From: Ruegeria sp. Alg231-54
Lineage (GTDB): Bacteria > Pseudomonadota > Alphaproteobacteria > Rhodobacterales > Rhodobacteraceae
Assembly (NCBI RefSeq): GCF_900143525.1
Contig: NZ_FREZ01000001.1
Location: 630,445 to 694,444 of the forward strand
Direction of reading: 5' to 3'
DNA length: 64,000 bases
A program made the translations under genes and the position numbers. This document shows, one piece after another, positions 18,140 to 26,588 of this stretch (position 1 is the stretch's first letter; every line of letters starts with the position of its first letter). The notes under the pieces are model-generated. The model did not search any database. It worked only from the letters and a program-made list of their open reading frames with translations, and was not told the origin of the DNA.

Positions 18140-19552
18140 ATGCTGAACCGGTTAAGCCTGCGTCTGCGCATTTTCCTATTCTTCTGCCTGCTGGCCTTTG
18201 GCGCTCTGACTGTCAGCTCGCTAGCACTATGGATCAGCTATCGGCGCGTTGCTAATCCTGATCTGCTTGATTCCTTCATCTTTGCCGAAATCCTGATGGG
18301 TTTTGGGTTTCTGGCTTTGACCGCGGCGGTTTGGTTATTGTTCGACGACAATGTTGCAAAGCCAATCGAACGGATATCCGCCCAACTTAGGGCCCGCGCG
18401 CATGCCGGGGTCAGCACCGAATTGGATACACAGGCCGCGCGATATCTGGGTGATCTGGCACCAGCCGCGGCCGGACTGGCCGACCAATTGTCGGGTAAAA
18501 CCATGGACGTGGCGCAGGCCGTGGCTGAGGAAACGGCACATCTGGCGGCAGAAAAACACCGTCTAACGGCCTTACTGACCGAAATTCCAGTTGCAATGCT
18601 GTTGGCCAGCCCAACACACAAGATCGTTTTGTACGATGGTCAGGCGGCCGAGGTTCTGGCACAGATTGCGCATCCCCGGCTGAATGCCTCGTTGTTTGAA
18701 TACCTGCAATCTGACCTGCTGGAAGAGGCCCATTCCAAACTGGTGAAGACCGGGCTGGAGGTCGCCTGCGCGCTGACCAGCGTCGATGGTACGCAGAGTT
18801 ACCGCACGCGCATGAAACCTCTTGGGAGCGCACCCGGATACATGCTGATCTTCGAGGACAGTGCCGTGAACATCGCACCCGAAGCCGCACGGCCTTTGGT
18901 GTATGACTTCGACTTGTTGAACACGTCGACGGATGAGACCTTCGAAAACCTAGCTCTACAAGATTTGTGTTTCGTCGTGTTTGACACCGAAACCACCGGA
19001 CTGCTGCCACACAAGGACGAAATCGTTCAGATCGGAGCTGTACGGGTTGTCAACGGGCGCATCGTGGACGGAGAGCAATTGGACACATTGGTTGATCCAG
19101 GCATCCCGATCCCTCCGGCCTCGACCAAGGTACACAAGATCAGTGATCGCATGGTTCAGGGTGCGCCGGGCATCGCCGATGCCGGGCGCGCGCTGCATCA
19201 GTTTGCCCGCGATGCAGTGATCGTGGCCCATAACGCGCCATTCGACATGGCCTTTTTGCGGCGACATGCAAAACGCATGGATGTCGATTGGGATCACCCC
19301 ATTCTGGATACCGTTCTGTTGTCTGCTGTGCTGTTCGGGGCAAGTGACAAACACACACTGGATGCTCTGTGCGAACGGTTGGAGATCACCATCCCCGAAC
19401 ATCTGCGCCACACCGCTTCGGGCGATGCCGTCGCAACCGCCGAAGCGCTGGTCAGAATGCTACCGATGCTGCAGGCGCGCGGCATGACAACCTTTGGCCT
19501 AGTCGTTGAGGCAACGCGCCAACATGGCCGTCTGTTGGAAGACCTGAACTAG
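18140..19552 (+). CDS. Membrane-anchored DnaQ-like 3'-5' exonuclease
   Basis: A 470-residue protein with an unusual layout. Residues 1-75 hold two membrane helices, 75-130 resemble a HAMP-type linker, 140-250 form a PAS-like region, and 276-450 are an RNase T/DnaQ exonuclease. The exonuclease has ExoI (Asp282, Glu284 in FDTETTG), ExoII-type HNAPFDMAFL and a closing HTASGDAVATAEAL with the final Asp, so the acidic catalytic set looks complete. The start is the ATG at 18140 directly after the previous stop; a start at 18104 would overlap that gene. A free epsilon subunit would lack the membrane and sensor parts, so this is more likely a repair or nucleotide-processing nuclease. Confidence 0.85.
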   Translation: MLNRLSLRLRIFLFFCLLAFGALTVSSLALWISYRRVANPDLLDSFIFAEILMGFGFLALTAAVWLLFDDNVAKPIERISAQLRARAHAGVSTELDTQAARYLGDLAPAAAGLADQLSGKTMDVAQAVAEETAHLAAEKHRLTALLTEIPVAMLLASPTHKIVLYDGQAAEVLAQIAHPRLNASLFEYLQSDLLEEAHSKLVKTGLEVACALTSVDGTQSYRTRMKPLGSAPGYMLIFEDSAVNIAPEAARPLVYDFDLLNTSTDETFENLALQDLCFVVFDTETTGLLPHKDEIVQIGAVRVVNGRIVDGEQLDTLVDPGIPIPPASTKVHKISDRMVQGAPGIADAGRALHQFARDAVIVAHNAPFDMAFLRRHAKRMDVDWDHPILDTVLLSAVLFGASDKHTLDALCERLEITIPEHLRHTASGDAVATAEALVRMLPMLQARGMTTFGLVVEATRQHGRLLEDLN

Positions 19553-19641
19553 TTCAGAAAACACGCATACCGGACGCAGCTTTTCATGGACAAACCCCGC
19601 GCGTCGTGGCACCTGAGGCACGGCCACGGGATTAGCGCGCA

Positions 19642-20142
19642 ATGACGGAAAAACAATTCACTCCAACCCCGGATCAAAGCACCGCTTTTCGCGAAGCGTT
19701 GGGGTGTTTCGGAACCGGTGTGACGGTGATCACCACGAACACCGATCAGGGCCCTCGAGCCATTACGGTCAACTCGTTCGCGTCGGTATCGCTGGACCCG
19801 CCACTTGTTTTGTGGTGCTTGGCCAAAGACTCTAACCGGTTCGACGATTTCAACACCAGCCGACATTATTCGATCCACGTGATGGGACAGGATCAACAGG
19901 AACAGGCCCTGCGCTTTGCTCGCGACGGCAAGGATTTTTCGCACGCGGAATGGGCCCACGACCCGGCGCGCCGGCCCCAATTATCCGGTTGTCTGGCGCG
20001 GTTCGATTGTCAGGTGCACGCCCAACACGATGCGGGGGATCACCTGATCATTGTTGGTGAGGTTCAAAAGGTCATGTACCGCACCGGCAAAGGTTTGATC
20101 TTTAAGCGCGGTCAATTTGGCGGCTTTGCGGATCTGATCTGA
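19642..20142 (+). CDS. Flavin reductase family protein
   Basis: A 166-residue FMN-binding split-barrel protein of the flavin reductase type (FREALGCFGTGVTVITT at 17-33, then TVNSFASVSLDPPLV, the flavin-contact segment). Members reduce FMN or FAD with NAD(P)H for a partner monooxygenase, or act alone. No monooxygenase is adjacent. The length is normal. The following gene is convergent three bases away. Confidence 0.88.
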   Translation: MTEKQFTPTPDQSTAFREALGCFGTGVTVITTNTDQGPRAITVNSFASVSLDPPLVLWCLAKDSNRFDDFNTSRHYSIHVMGQDQQEQALRFARDGKDFSHAEWAHDPARRPQLSGCLARFDCQVHAQHDAGDHLIIVGEVQKVMYRTGKGLIFKRGQFGGFADLI

Positions 20143-20145
20143 CGG

Positions 20146-20628
20146 TTATTCGTCCAATGACCCATGTACGGCCAGAGCCTCTAGCTGAGTCTCTTGCGGC
20201 GTGATCACACGGAAAGCCTCACGCACTCCGGCGTCTGACAGCTCACGCGAGACGGTCAGCAGCGTGTTTGGGTTATGCTCATCACACAGCTCGGACATGT
20301 GGGCGATCTCGGCCCGTGCGACGTCCATGGCGGCCTCGACCGACGGTGCCCCGTAAAGCTGCACAAAGTGTTCAGCAAGGCTCTGCGCGATCTGATCCAG
20401 CTCGCCCTGTTCCACCTGCGTGACCGCGACGAATGTCACCCGCCCAAAGGTTTCCACGCCTAACCAGCCATTCGCAAAAGCCTGACGCGCTTTGCCTTCA
20501 AGATCGCCTTCGCCCCAATTTGAGAACTCGAATCCGCCCGAAATGCACCATTCCCCGGTTCGCGCCGGGGAGTGGAACACATTCATGTCGCTTTCGTCGA
20601 AATGGATTGCGCGCGCTAGTTTCATCAT
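20146..20628 (-). CDS. DUF6505 family protein
   Basis: A 160-residue alphaproteobacterial protein that I recognise as the conserved partner of the biotin/lipoate-ligase-like gene next to it. It begins KLARAIHFDESDMNVFHSPA and has no membrane segment or known catalytic motif. Its start overlaps the stop of the upstream ligase-like gene by four bases (ATGA type), so they are translationally coupled. The function is unknown; the context with Mrp suggests cofactor or Fe-S work. Confidence 0.75.
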   Translation of the reverse strand: MMKLARAIHFDESDMNVFHSPARTGEWCISGGFEFSNWGEGDLEGKARQAFANGWLGVETFGRVTFVAVTQVEQGELDQIAQSLAEHFVQLYGAPSVEAAMDVARAEIAHMSELCDEHNPNTLLTVSRELSDAGVREAFRVITPQETQLEALAVHGSLDE

Positions 20629-21320
20629 CCGTTCTCCAACAATTCCGTCAGCGGGTGAAGCTGTGTATCTGAACCTTGCCGGATCAGCATGCCGAACCGT
20701 TCATCCGTTCCCAGAAACACGCCCGCTTCACCGAAGGGCTCTCCCACTCCGCGCAGCAGGCCTATCCATTCTCCGTGCACAGGCGCGTTGCCGTCCTCTT
20801 GCCAGCGGTTCAGCCATGTCATCATGTGCCGCGACCAGCTTTCGACAAGCTGCGTTGCCGAGACATCCGCGCAGCCCTCGTCGTAAAGTGCGGTGACATC
20901 CGGGTTTTCGCCCGGTGCCTGACTGGTTTGCAGCAGCGCCAAATCCCAACCGACGATCAGCCAATCCGGTTCTGCTTCTGGATCTGCATCCGAAGCTGCC
21001 GCACGGAACATTCCGCATTTGGCCCCATTCACACATATCAGCCCGTCCCACCCCAGATGAACCGCGACCTCAGGCGGAGCTAGCGCGCCCAGCGCGTTCT
21101 GGAACCCAACAGCGCAAAGCGGCACCATTGCCATCGCATCGCGCAAGACAACCTCGGGGGCAAAAACGATGGCCACACGCAGACGATCGGCCTGAATGTT
21201 ATAAACCACGGTACCGCCATCACAGCCCAGCGCAGCCATGGCCTGCGCGCGCTCGAACGGGTCTTCCCCACCCTGCACCGGGTGGCCCGTCAGCAAAGGG
21301 GGAAAGACCGGCTCGTTCAT
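20625..21320 (-). CDS. Biotin/lipoate-protein ligase family protein (degenerate)
   Basis: A 231-residue protein with the overall fold signature of the biotin/lipoate ligase family (DGGTVVYNIQADRLRVAIVF, then VHLGWDGLICVNGAKCGMF), but without the biotin ligase motif GRGRxGR or a clear lipoate ligase Lys motif. It may be a non-ligase relative or an acyl-transfer variant. It overlaps the stop of mrp by four bases and the start of the DUF6505 gene by four bases, forming a tight three-gene unit. Confidence 0.72.
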   Translation of the reverse strand: MNEPVFPPLLTGHPVQGGEDPFERAQAMAALGCDGGTVVYNIQADRLRVAIVFAPEVVLRDAMAMVPLCAVGFQNALGALAPPEVAVHLGWDGLICVNGAKCGMFRAAASDADPEAEPDWLIVGWDLALLQTSQAPGENPDVTALYDEGCADVSATQLVESWSRHMMTWLNRWQEDGNAPVHGEWIGLLRGVGEPFGEAGVFLGTDERFGMLIRQGSDTQLHPLTELLENG

Positions 21321-22378
21321 GCGTTGCCCTGGGCAATCATGCCGCGCGCAATTTGGCGAAACGCTTCGGCTTGCGGACTGTCGGGCTTGCTGACCACGAT
21401 CGGTGCACCGCCATCAGCGGCAACCCGGATATCCAGATGCAGCGGGATTTCACCCAGCAAAGGAACGCCCAGCGCCTCGGCCTCGGACTTTACGCCGCCA
21501 TGGCCGAACAAGTGTTCTTCATGCCCGCAGTTCGAACAGATATGCGTCGACATATTCTCAATCATCCCAAGGATGGGCGTCTTGAGCTGGTTGAACATGT
21601 CGATCCCCTTGCGGGCATCGATCAGAGCCACGTCCTGAGGGGTCGAGACAACAATGGCACCGTCCACGTTGAACTTCTGGCTCAACGTCAACTGCACGTC
21701 ACCGGTGCCGGGCGGCAGGTCGACGATTAGAACATCCAGCGCCCCCCATTGCACCTGACCAATCATCTGTTGCAGCGCGCCCATCAGCATCGGGCCACGC
21801 CAGACAACGGCCTGCCCTTCATTGGTCATCAGACCCATCGACATCATGGTGACGCCGTGGTTGCGCAATGGCAGGATCGTTTTGCCGTCGGGACTGGCTG
21901 GACGGCCCGAAACACCCAGCATCCGGGGTTGCGACGGCCCATAAACATCCGCATCCAGCAGACCAACGCGCCGCCCTTCAGCTGCCAAGGCACAAGCCAG
22001 GTTTGCGGAAACGGTGGACTTGCCAACGCCGCCCTTGCCTGAAGCCACAGCAATAATCCTGTCGACACCCGGCACGGCCTGCGGCCCGGTCTGGGAAGGT
22101 TTTGGCTTGGGCTTCAGATCCGGCGGTGCCTTTTCAGAATGCGCGGTCAGCATGGCCGAGACCGTGGAAACACCGTCGACCAACTGCGCGGCCTGTTCGG
22201 CTGCGGCACGGACGGGTTCCATTTGCTCGGCCTGCTTGGGGTCGATCTCCAGCACAAAGCGCACCGTGTCCCCTTCGACGTTCAGCGCGCGAACAACTCC
22301 AGCGCTGACGATGTCCTGTCCAGAGACGGGGTCGGTGATCTTTCTCAGGTTTGCAAGAACTGCGTCACGAACACTCAT
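21317..22378 (-). CDS. apbC: Mrp/NBP35-type Fe-S carrier ATPase
   Basis: A 353-residue P-loop ATPase of the Mrp/ApbC group. An N-terminal DUF59 (MIP18-like) domain (about 1-80) is followed by the deviant Walker A GKGGVGKST, DADVYGPS and a C-terminal CSNCGHEEHLFG with the CxxC that binds a bridging Fe-S cluster. The family delivers Fe-S clusters to target proteins. It is first in a three-gene unit with the ligase-like and DUF6505 genes. It is divergent from the TupA-like cytochrome c across 132 bases, close to a very Fe-S-rich formate dehydrogenase region. Confidence 0.9.
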   Translation of the reverse strand: MSVRDAVLANLRKITDPVSGQDIVSAGVVRALNVEGDTVRFVLEIDPKQAEQMEPVRAAAEQAAQLVDGVSTVSAMLTAHSEKAPPDLKPKPKPSQTGPQAVPGVDRIIAVASGKGGVGKSTVSANLACALAAEGRRVGLLDADVYGPSQPRMLGVSGRPASPDGKTILPLRNHGVTMMSMGLMTNEGQAVVWRGPMLMGALQQMIGQVQWGALDVLIVDLPPGTGDVQLTLSQKFNVDGAIVVSTPQDVALIDARKGIDMFNQLKTPILGMIENMSTHICSNCGHEEHLFGHGGVKSEAEALGVPLLGEIPLHLDIRVAADGGAPIVVSKPDSPQAEAFRQIARGMIAQGNA

Positions 22379-22510
22379 GCGTCATTCTCCTTTTGGAACC
22401 CGGTGGTCAGGGCTCTGCGTATCGACAAGCTGTGGTTGCCGTTCATTGCACGTGTCTCCGTCTCATTCAGTTCATTTGACGCATTTGGTGCCGTGCCGTT
22501 AGGCTGTGGC

Positions 22511-23239
22511 ATGCGCTTTGTCCTCTTGTGCCTGAGCCTGACGCTCTCTGCCACCCCCTCTTGGTCGCAAGAGGCGATTGGTCTTGCCGCGCCGGACGAG
22601 GTTGCTGACTCTGGTCTGCTGCAACATATCCTTCCTCGCTTTTCTCTCAAGACCGGGATCCGGGTTATTGCAGATGATGCCGGCGTTTTGGTGCTGGAAA
22701 CCGCGCCTCCGGGTGATCCTGTGTTCGCACGCGACGGTGTGATCTATCACCTTCGGATCGAAGAGGACGTCAAACATGAGCGATTCCGCGACTGGCTGCT
22801 GTCCGATATCGGAAAGCGGACGGTTGAAAGCTATGCGCCAGAGCAAGGCACGCCTTTCTCGGCCAGTTTCGATATCGCGGCCGTGGAAACCGAAACAGTG
22901 ATCGACGGCGATACGCTGCGCGGCGAGGAATTGTCGATGACCCATTGCGGCCGGTGCCATGTGATCGGACCTAAAAACCGGATGAATGGTCTGGGTTCGA
23001 CCCCCTCTTTCGCGGTGCTGCGCGCCATGCCGGACTGGTCGGAGAGATTTGAGGCGTTCTTCGCCCTCAACCCGCACCCCTCGTTCACACAGATTGACGG
23101 GCTGACACCTCCGTTTGATCCACAGCGTCCATCGCCCATCTATCCCGTCGAGATGACGCTGGACGATCTGGAAGCCATCCTTGCCTTTGTCTCGGTCATT
23201 ACCGCAGCGGACTTGGGCGCACCGTTACAGCTTCAGTGA
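22511..23239 (+). CDS. Cytochrome c with a shortened TupA-like N-terminal segment
   Basis: A 242-residue exported protein. The signal peptide is residues 1-19 (ending PSWSQ). Residues 33-50 (starting DSGLLQHILPRF) match residues 37-54 of the tungstate-binding TupA encoded at 34638-35453, and residues 75-110 (GVI..., RFRDWL) match the last 40 residues of TupA (GVI..., RFIDWL). About 150 middle residues of a real binding protein are missing. Residues 140-242 are a c-type cytochrome part with haem motif Cys146-x-x-Cys149-His150. The start is the first ATG that gives a signal peptide. It ends seven bases into the convergent polyferredoxin gene. Periplasmic electron transfer linked to formate dehydrogenase is the inference. 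Confidence 0.78.
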   Translation: MRFVLLCLSLTLSATPSWSQEAIGLAAPDEVADSGLLQHILPRFSLKTGIRVIADDAGVLVLETAPPGDPVFARDGVIYHLRIEEDVKHERFRDWLLSDIGKRTVESYAPEQGTPFSASFDIAAVETETVIDGDTLRGEELSMTHCGRCHVIGPKNRMNGLGSTPSFAVLRAMPDWSERFEAFFALNPHPSFTQIDGLTPPFDPQRPSPIYPVEMTLDDLEAILAFVSVITAADLGAPLQLQ

Positions 23240-25185
23240 TCCTTTCGTTTTGAGAAATAATCCTCGGTCGTAACGACACGAGGTTTCGGGTTAGACTGGA
23301 ACGGGTTGTCCTCTTGCTGGAACTGTGCGTTCACGCGGCAATTGTCACACATCTGGATCATCCGCGCCTTGTCCGAGGAGGCAAACATCGGATGTGTACC
23401 GGCAAGCTTTTCCATGATCCGTTCCACGGTGGACTTAACTCCGAACAGTGCCCCACATTCTACACAAGCAAACGGCTCCTCTTCATTCAGCACCTGCTGA
23501 GACAGGGCTGAATCGCTCAGGTCAAGCTGCGGGACAAGAGCAATCGCGTCTTCCGGGCAGATGCCTTTGCACAACCCGCACTGCAGACAAGCATCCTGCT
23601 GGAAGTTCAATTGCGGCTTGTCCGGGTTATCGATCAAAGCACCCGACGGGCACAGCGACACACAGCTGAGGCACAAAGTACAGGCATCCGTGTTGACAGC
23701 GATCGCCCCATAGGGCGCGTTTTCCGGCAAGGCCAGCGGCTTTTCAGCTTTGGGATTCAGTGCCTGCGCAGCCAAACGGGCGATCTGGCGGCGGTTGCCC
23801 AATGGCAGCACCGGGTCGGCCAAAGGCTGAGGGACATCTTGCGCATAAAGGACATCAGACAGCGCATCCGGGTCGGCCTCATCCACCAACCCCAAGGCAT
23901 TCGGCCCTGCAATTGTCAGCGCCAAGGCCAGTTCACGGTCCAACGCATCCCGCTCAGTCGTTGGGGATAGCAAGACGTCCACACGCGCAAAACCATGCGC
24001 CAAAGCAGCCAGCATCTCGGCATGTCCAAAGCCTGAAATCACACTCAGCTCCAGCGGAATCACATCGGCAGGCAACCCACGTCCAAAACGGGCCGCCAGT
24101 CGGATCATCTCGGCCCCGTGGGCATTATGCACCAACAAGCGCGGCGCGGTTCCACCGGCCCGCCGATAGGTGCGCGCCAGGATGTGCATCCGTGACAGCA
24201 ACGCCGAAACCGGCGGATCTTCGTAGGTTATTGCGGTCGATGGACACACTGCCGCGCATTCTCCGCACCCGGCGCAGATCATGGGGTCGATTTCCACATG
24301 CTCACCTGCGGGTGTGATCGCCCCTGTCGGGCAGATATCCAGACAGTTCGTGCAAGCGACCTGTTCTGCCCGAGAATGGGCACACAGCGTTTCTTCCATC
24401 CGCACATAAAGTGGCTTTTCGAAGGTGCCGACCAATTGGGCCGCCTTAAACGCCAGCCGTTCAACGGACAATGGATCTTTGGGATCAGCCCGCAGATAGC
24501 CTTCGCGTTTGGCCGGGGCCTGAACCAAGGGTGTGTCGCCGGTCAGGTCCAGAACGATGTCACAGCCCGATTGTGCCCTGTCACGTGCCTCTGTCCACAT
24601 AAAAGCTCCGCGACCGCCGGGCTCAAGCTGCTGAAACGCCTCAAGCCGCATAGTAAACCCACCCAACGCACCGTTCAGCGATTTGATGCGCCCACGCACG
24701 ACGTCGAACGAGCGCGACATAGGCTCGGCCTCATCCGTGACCAGTACCGTAACCGCCAGTGTAACGGCCAGTTTTTCAGCAAGCGCAAATGCGACATCGC
24801 CGGGACCGATTATCAGGCATGTGCCTTCGCTGTAGACGTCTACACTGGGCGTTACCGGCTGCGGCAACAAGGCTTCGGCGGCCAGGGCGGCCATCTTGGG
24901 GGCCGCATCCGCGCCCTCATCAGACCACCCGGCCCTGTCACGAAGATCAACAAAGCCCGGGGCGTCCACATTCAGTTCTTCGGCCAAGGCCTGAAACACT
25001 TCCTGCTCTTGTCCGCAGGCAATGATGGTGTCCCCCTGTTGTAGCTCCGCGGCCGCCGCTTCCAACTCTCGCGTGCAAAGCGCTGTAAAAACCTTAGAAC
25101 ATTCTATCTCGCAGGCCGAACCGATCTTGTCGGAATTCAGAGGTTGAGACCCGGCGCAGTCGCATAAAAGTAGTTTGGTGCCCAT
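23233..25185 (-). CDS. Cytoplasmic polyferredoxin of the formate dehydrogenase region
   Basis: A 650-residue soluble 4Fe-4S protein with no signal or membrane segment. It carries at least four ferredoxin-type clusters in two pairs (CTNCLDICP and CAGCGECAAVCP, then CTLCLSCVSLCP and CLQCGLCKGICP), an N-terminal LLCDCAGS Cys pair and a C-terminal CVECG...CDNC pair. The middle has a Rossmann-like stretch (LIIGPGDVAFALAEKL). The start is the ATG at 25185 with GGGGGAGGA upstream; a longer frame to 25308 has no comparable site. It is divergent from the DUF3305 gene and is found in such loci in relatives. It could pass electrons to or from formate dehydrogenase, or serve in its maturation. Confidence 0.82.
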   Translation of the reverse strand: MGTKLLLCDCAGSQPLNSDKIGSACEIECSKVFTALCTRELEAAAAELQQGDTIIACGQEQEVFQALAEELNVDAPGFVDLRDRAGWSDEGADAAPKMAALAAEALLPQPVTPSVDVYSEGTCLIIGPGDVAFALAEKLAVTLAVTVLVTDEAEPMSRSFDVVRGRIKSLNGALGGFTMRLEAFQQLEPGGRGAFMWTEARDRAQSGCDIVLDLTGDTPLVQAPAKREGYLRADPKDPLSVERLAFKAAQLVGTFEKPLYVRMEETLCAHSRAEQVACTNCLDICPTGAITPAGEHVEIDPMICAGCGECAAVCPSTAITYEDPPVSALLSRMHILARTYRRAGGTAPRLLVHNAHGAEMIRLAARFGRGLPADVIPLELSVISGFGHAEMLAALAHGFARVDVLLSPTTERDALDRELALALTIAGPNALGLVDEADPDALSDVLYAQDVPQPLADPVLPLGNRRQIARLAAQALNPKAEKPLALPENAPYGAIAVNTDACTLCLSCVSLCPSGALIDNPDKPQLNFQQDACLQCGLCKGICPEDAIALVPQLDLSDSALSQQVLNEEEPFACVECGALFGVKSTVERIMEKLAGTHPMFASSDKARMIQMCDNCRVNAQFQQEDNPFQSNPKPRVVTTEDYFSKRKDH

Positions 25186-25448
25186 GATCCTCCCCCGGAT
25201 ACTTCTCCACCTCTTCGCATCGCAGGCTGTATCCCCGTTGCTGGAATGTAAACCCTTTGGGACAGCTGGCCATTTGGCCACGGAATCCCCTTTCTTTACA
25301 ATAAACAAAGGCGTCCGTTTGCGGGGATCACTATTTTGCTACCAGCCATTACGACTAAGGTCGTACGACGCGGGCTTGGCACCTGAGCGCTTTGTGTACC
25401 ATAGTGGACTTATGGGAGGGCATGGGAGAGCCTTCCGGGGAGGAGCCA
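25186..25448. promoter_or_regulatory. Divergent promoter region, polyferredoxin / formate dehydrogenase operon
   Basis: 263 bases between divergent starts. It contains a perfect inverted repeat TACGAC-TAAG-GTCGTA (25350-25365), overlapped by the palindrome TCGTACGA (25361-25368). This is a possible operator for the formate dehydrogenase operon. No base-exact promoter is claimed. Confidence 0.45.
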
Positions 25449-26003
25449 GTGGCCAAGGCCGCAAGCCAGATTGAAATGCCAATCGGCGTCGTCGTGCGCA
25501 AAACACCCGGTGTAACCCGCTGGGCGAAATGGAATTGGCGCGCCATCGCCGTGCTGCCCGGTGCCGGGCCCGCGGACTGGCACGAAATGCGGCGCGAAGG
25601 CGAGGCCATTGAGTACCACGCAGCGACCCTGCCCCTGACCCTTTGGGCGGACGAGACCGAAGCCTATATGGTGAACCTGTCGGACGGCCAACCGTCGATC
25701 TACCTTGTTCTTCGTGATGCACTGGATGGTGAAAGGCCAATGGATGCAGTTCTGGTTACCGCGTCGCCTTTCGAAGGCCAGGACTACGCGGATACCGGTG
25801 AAGAGATCGTTGAGAAAATTCCGATGACCGATGGGTTGATCGCCTGGGTGCGGGACTTCGCTCTGGAACATCATAACGACGAAGTCTTTGTGAAACGTCG
25901 CCGAGACAAAAAGCGGATCGATCTGGTCGAAGACGGCAAGGGGGACGCACGCATCCGGCAAGAGTCAGACGTGTACCGCGCCCCGCGGAGGATCGTGCAG
26001 TGA
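25449..26003 (+). CDS. DUF3305 domain-containing protein
   Basis: A protein of about 184 residues of the DUF3305 family, which occurs almost only beside formate dehydrogenase genes. It begins near MPIGVVVRKTPGVTRWAKW and carries a strongly basic stretch (KRRRDKKR) near the C-terminus. The GTG at 25449 is chosen because GGGAGGAG lies four bases upstream; ATG codons at 25392 and 25422 are possible but worse placed. Its stop overlaps the GTG of the DUF3306 gene by four bases. Probably an accessory or maturation factor; the molecular role is unknown. Confidence 0.82.
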   Translation: MAKAASQIEMPIGVVVRKTPGVTRWAKWNWRAIAVLPGAGPADWHEMRREGEAIEYHAATLPLTLWADETEAYMVNLSDGQPSIYLVLRDALDGERPMDAVLVTASPFEGQDYADTGEEIVEKIPMTDGLIAWVRDFALEHHNDEVFVKRRRDKKRIDLVEDGKGDARIRQESDVYRAPRRIVQ

Positions 26004-26584
26004 CCCAAGCCCGCGATTTCTGGTCCCGCCGCAAAGCGGCAGTACAGGCCGAAGCCGAAGCCGAAGTCATCGCGATTGAAGAACAGAGCATTGCTGCCCA
26101 ACACGCCGAACTGGAAGATAAATCCGATGCGGAGATTCTAAATGAACTCAACTTGCCCGACCCTGACGAATTGCAGGCGGGCGATGACGTCTCGGGCTTT
26201 ATGGCCAAGGCGGTGCCTGACCGTCTGCGCCGTCGTGCCTTGCGACGGCTGTGGCGGCTGAACCCGGTTCTGGCCAATGTCGATGGCCTTGTGGACTACG
26301 GCGAGGATTATACCGACGCCGCCTGCGTGATCGAAAACATTCAGACAGCGTATCAAGTTGGCAAAGGTATGCTTGCACATGTCGAGGCGCTGGCCGCTGA
26401 GGCCGAAGACAGCGAGACGGACGAAACAATTGAACCGGATGAACCGCAGGACGACACTGCGTCACCCGAAACCGCGACACCAGGGCCCGTTCTGGTGGCT
26501 GAGGTGGACATAGCGCCGGACCTGCCTGAGGAGGCTGAGGTCACCCCTGCCCCACGCCGCATGAAATTTGAATTCGAAGGATAA
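26000..26584 (+). CDS. DUF3306 domain-containing protein
   Basis: A 194-residue protein with the DUF3306 core (FWSRRKAAVQAE at the start and RALRRLWRLNPVLANVDGL in the middle) and a low-complexity acidic C-terminal third. It starts with GTG at 26000 in a GTGA overlap with the DUF3305 stop. The family accompanies formate dehydrogenase genes. The WxxRLNPVLAN-type helix may bind a partner; the function is not established. Confidence 0.84.
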   Translation: MTQARDFWSRRKAAVQAEAEAEVIAIEEQSIAAQHAELEDKSDAEILNELNLPDPDELQAGDDVSGFMAKAVPDRLRRRALRRLWRLNPVLANVDGLVDYGEDYTDAACVIENIQTAYQVGKGMLAHVEALAAEAEDSETDETIEPDEPQDDTASPETATPGPVLVAEVDIAPDLPEEAEVTPAPRRMKFEFEG

Positions 26585-26588
26585 CCTG

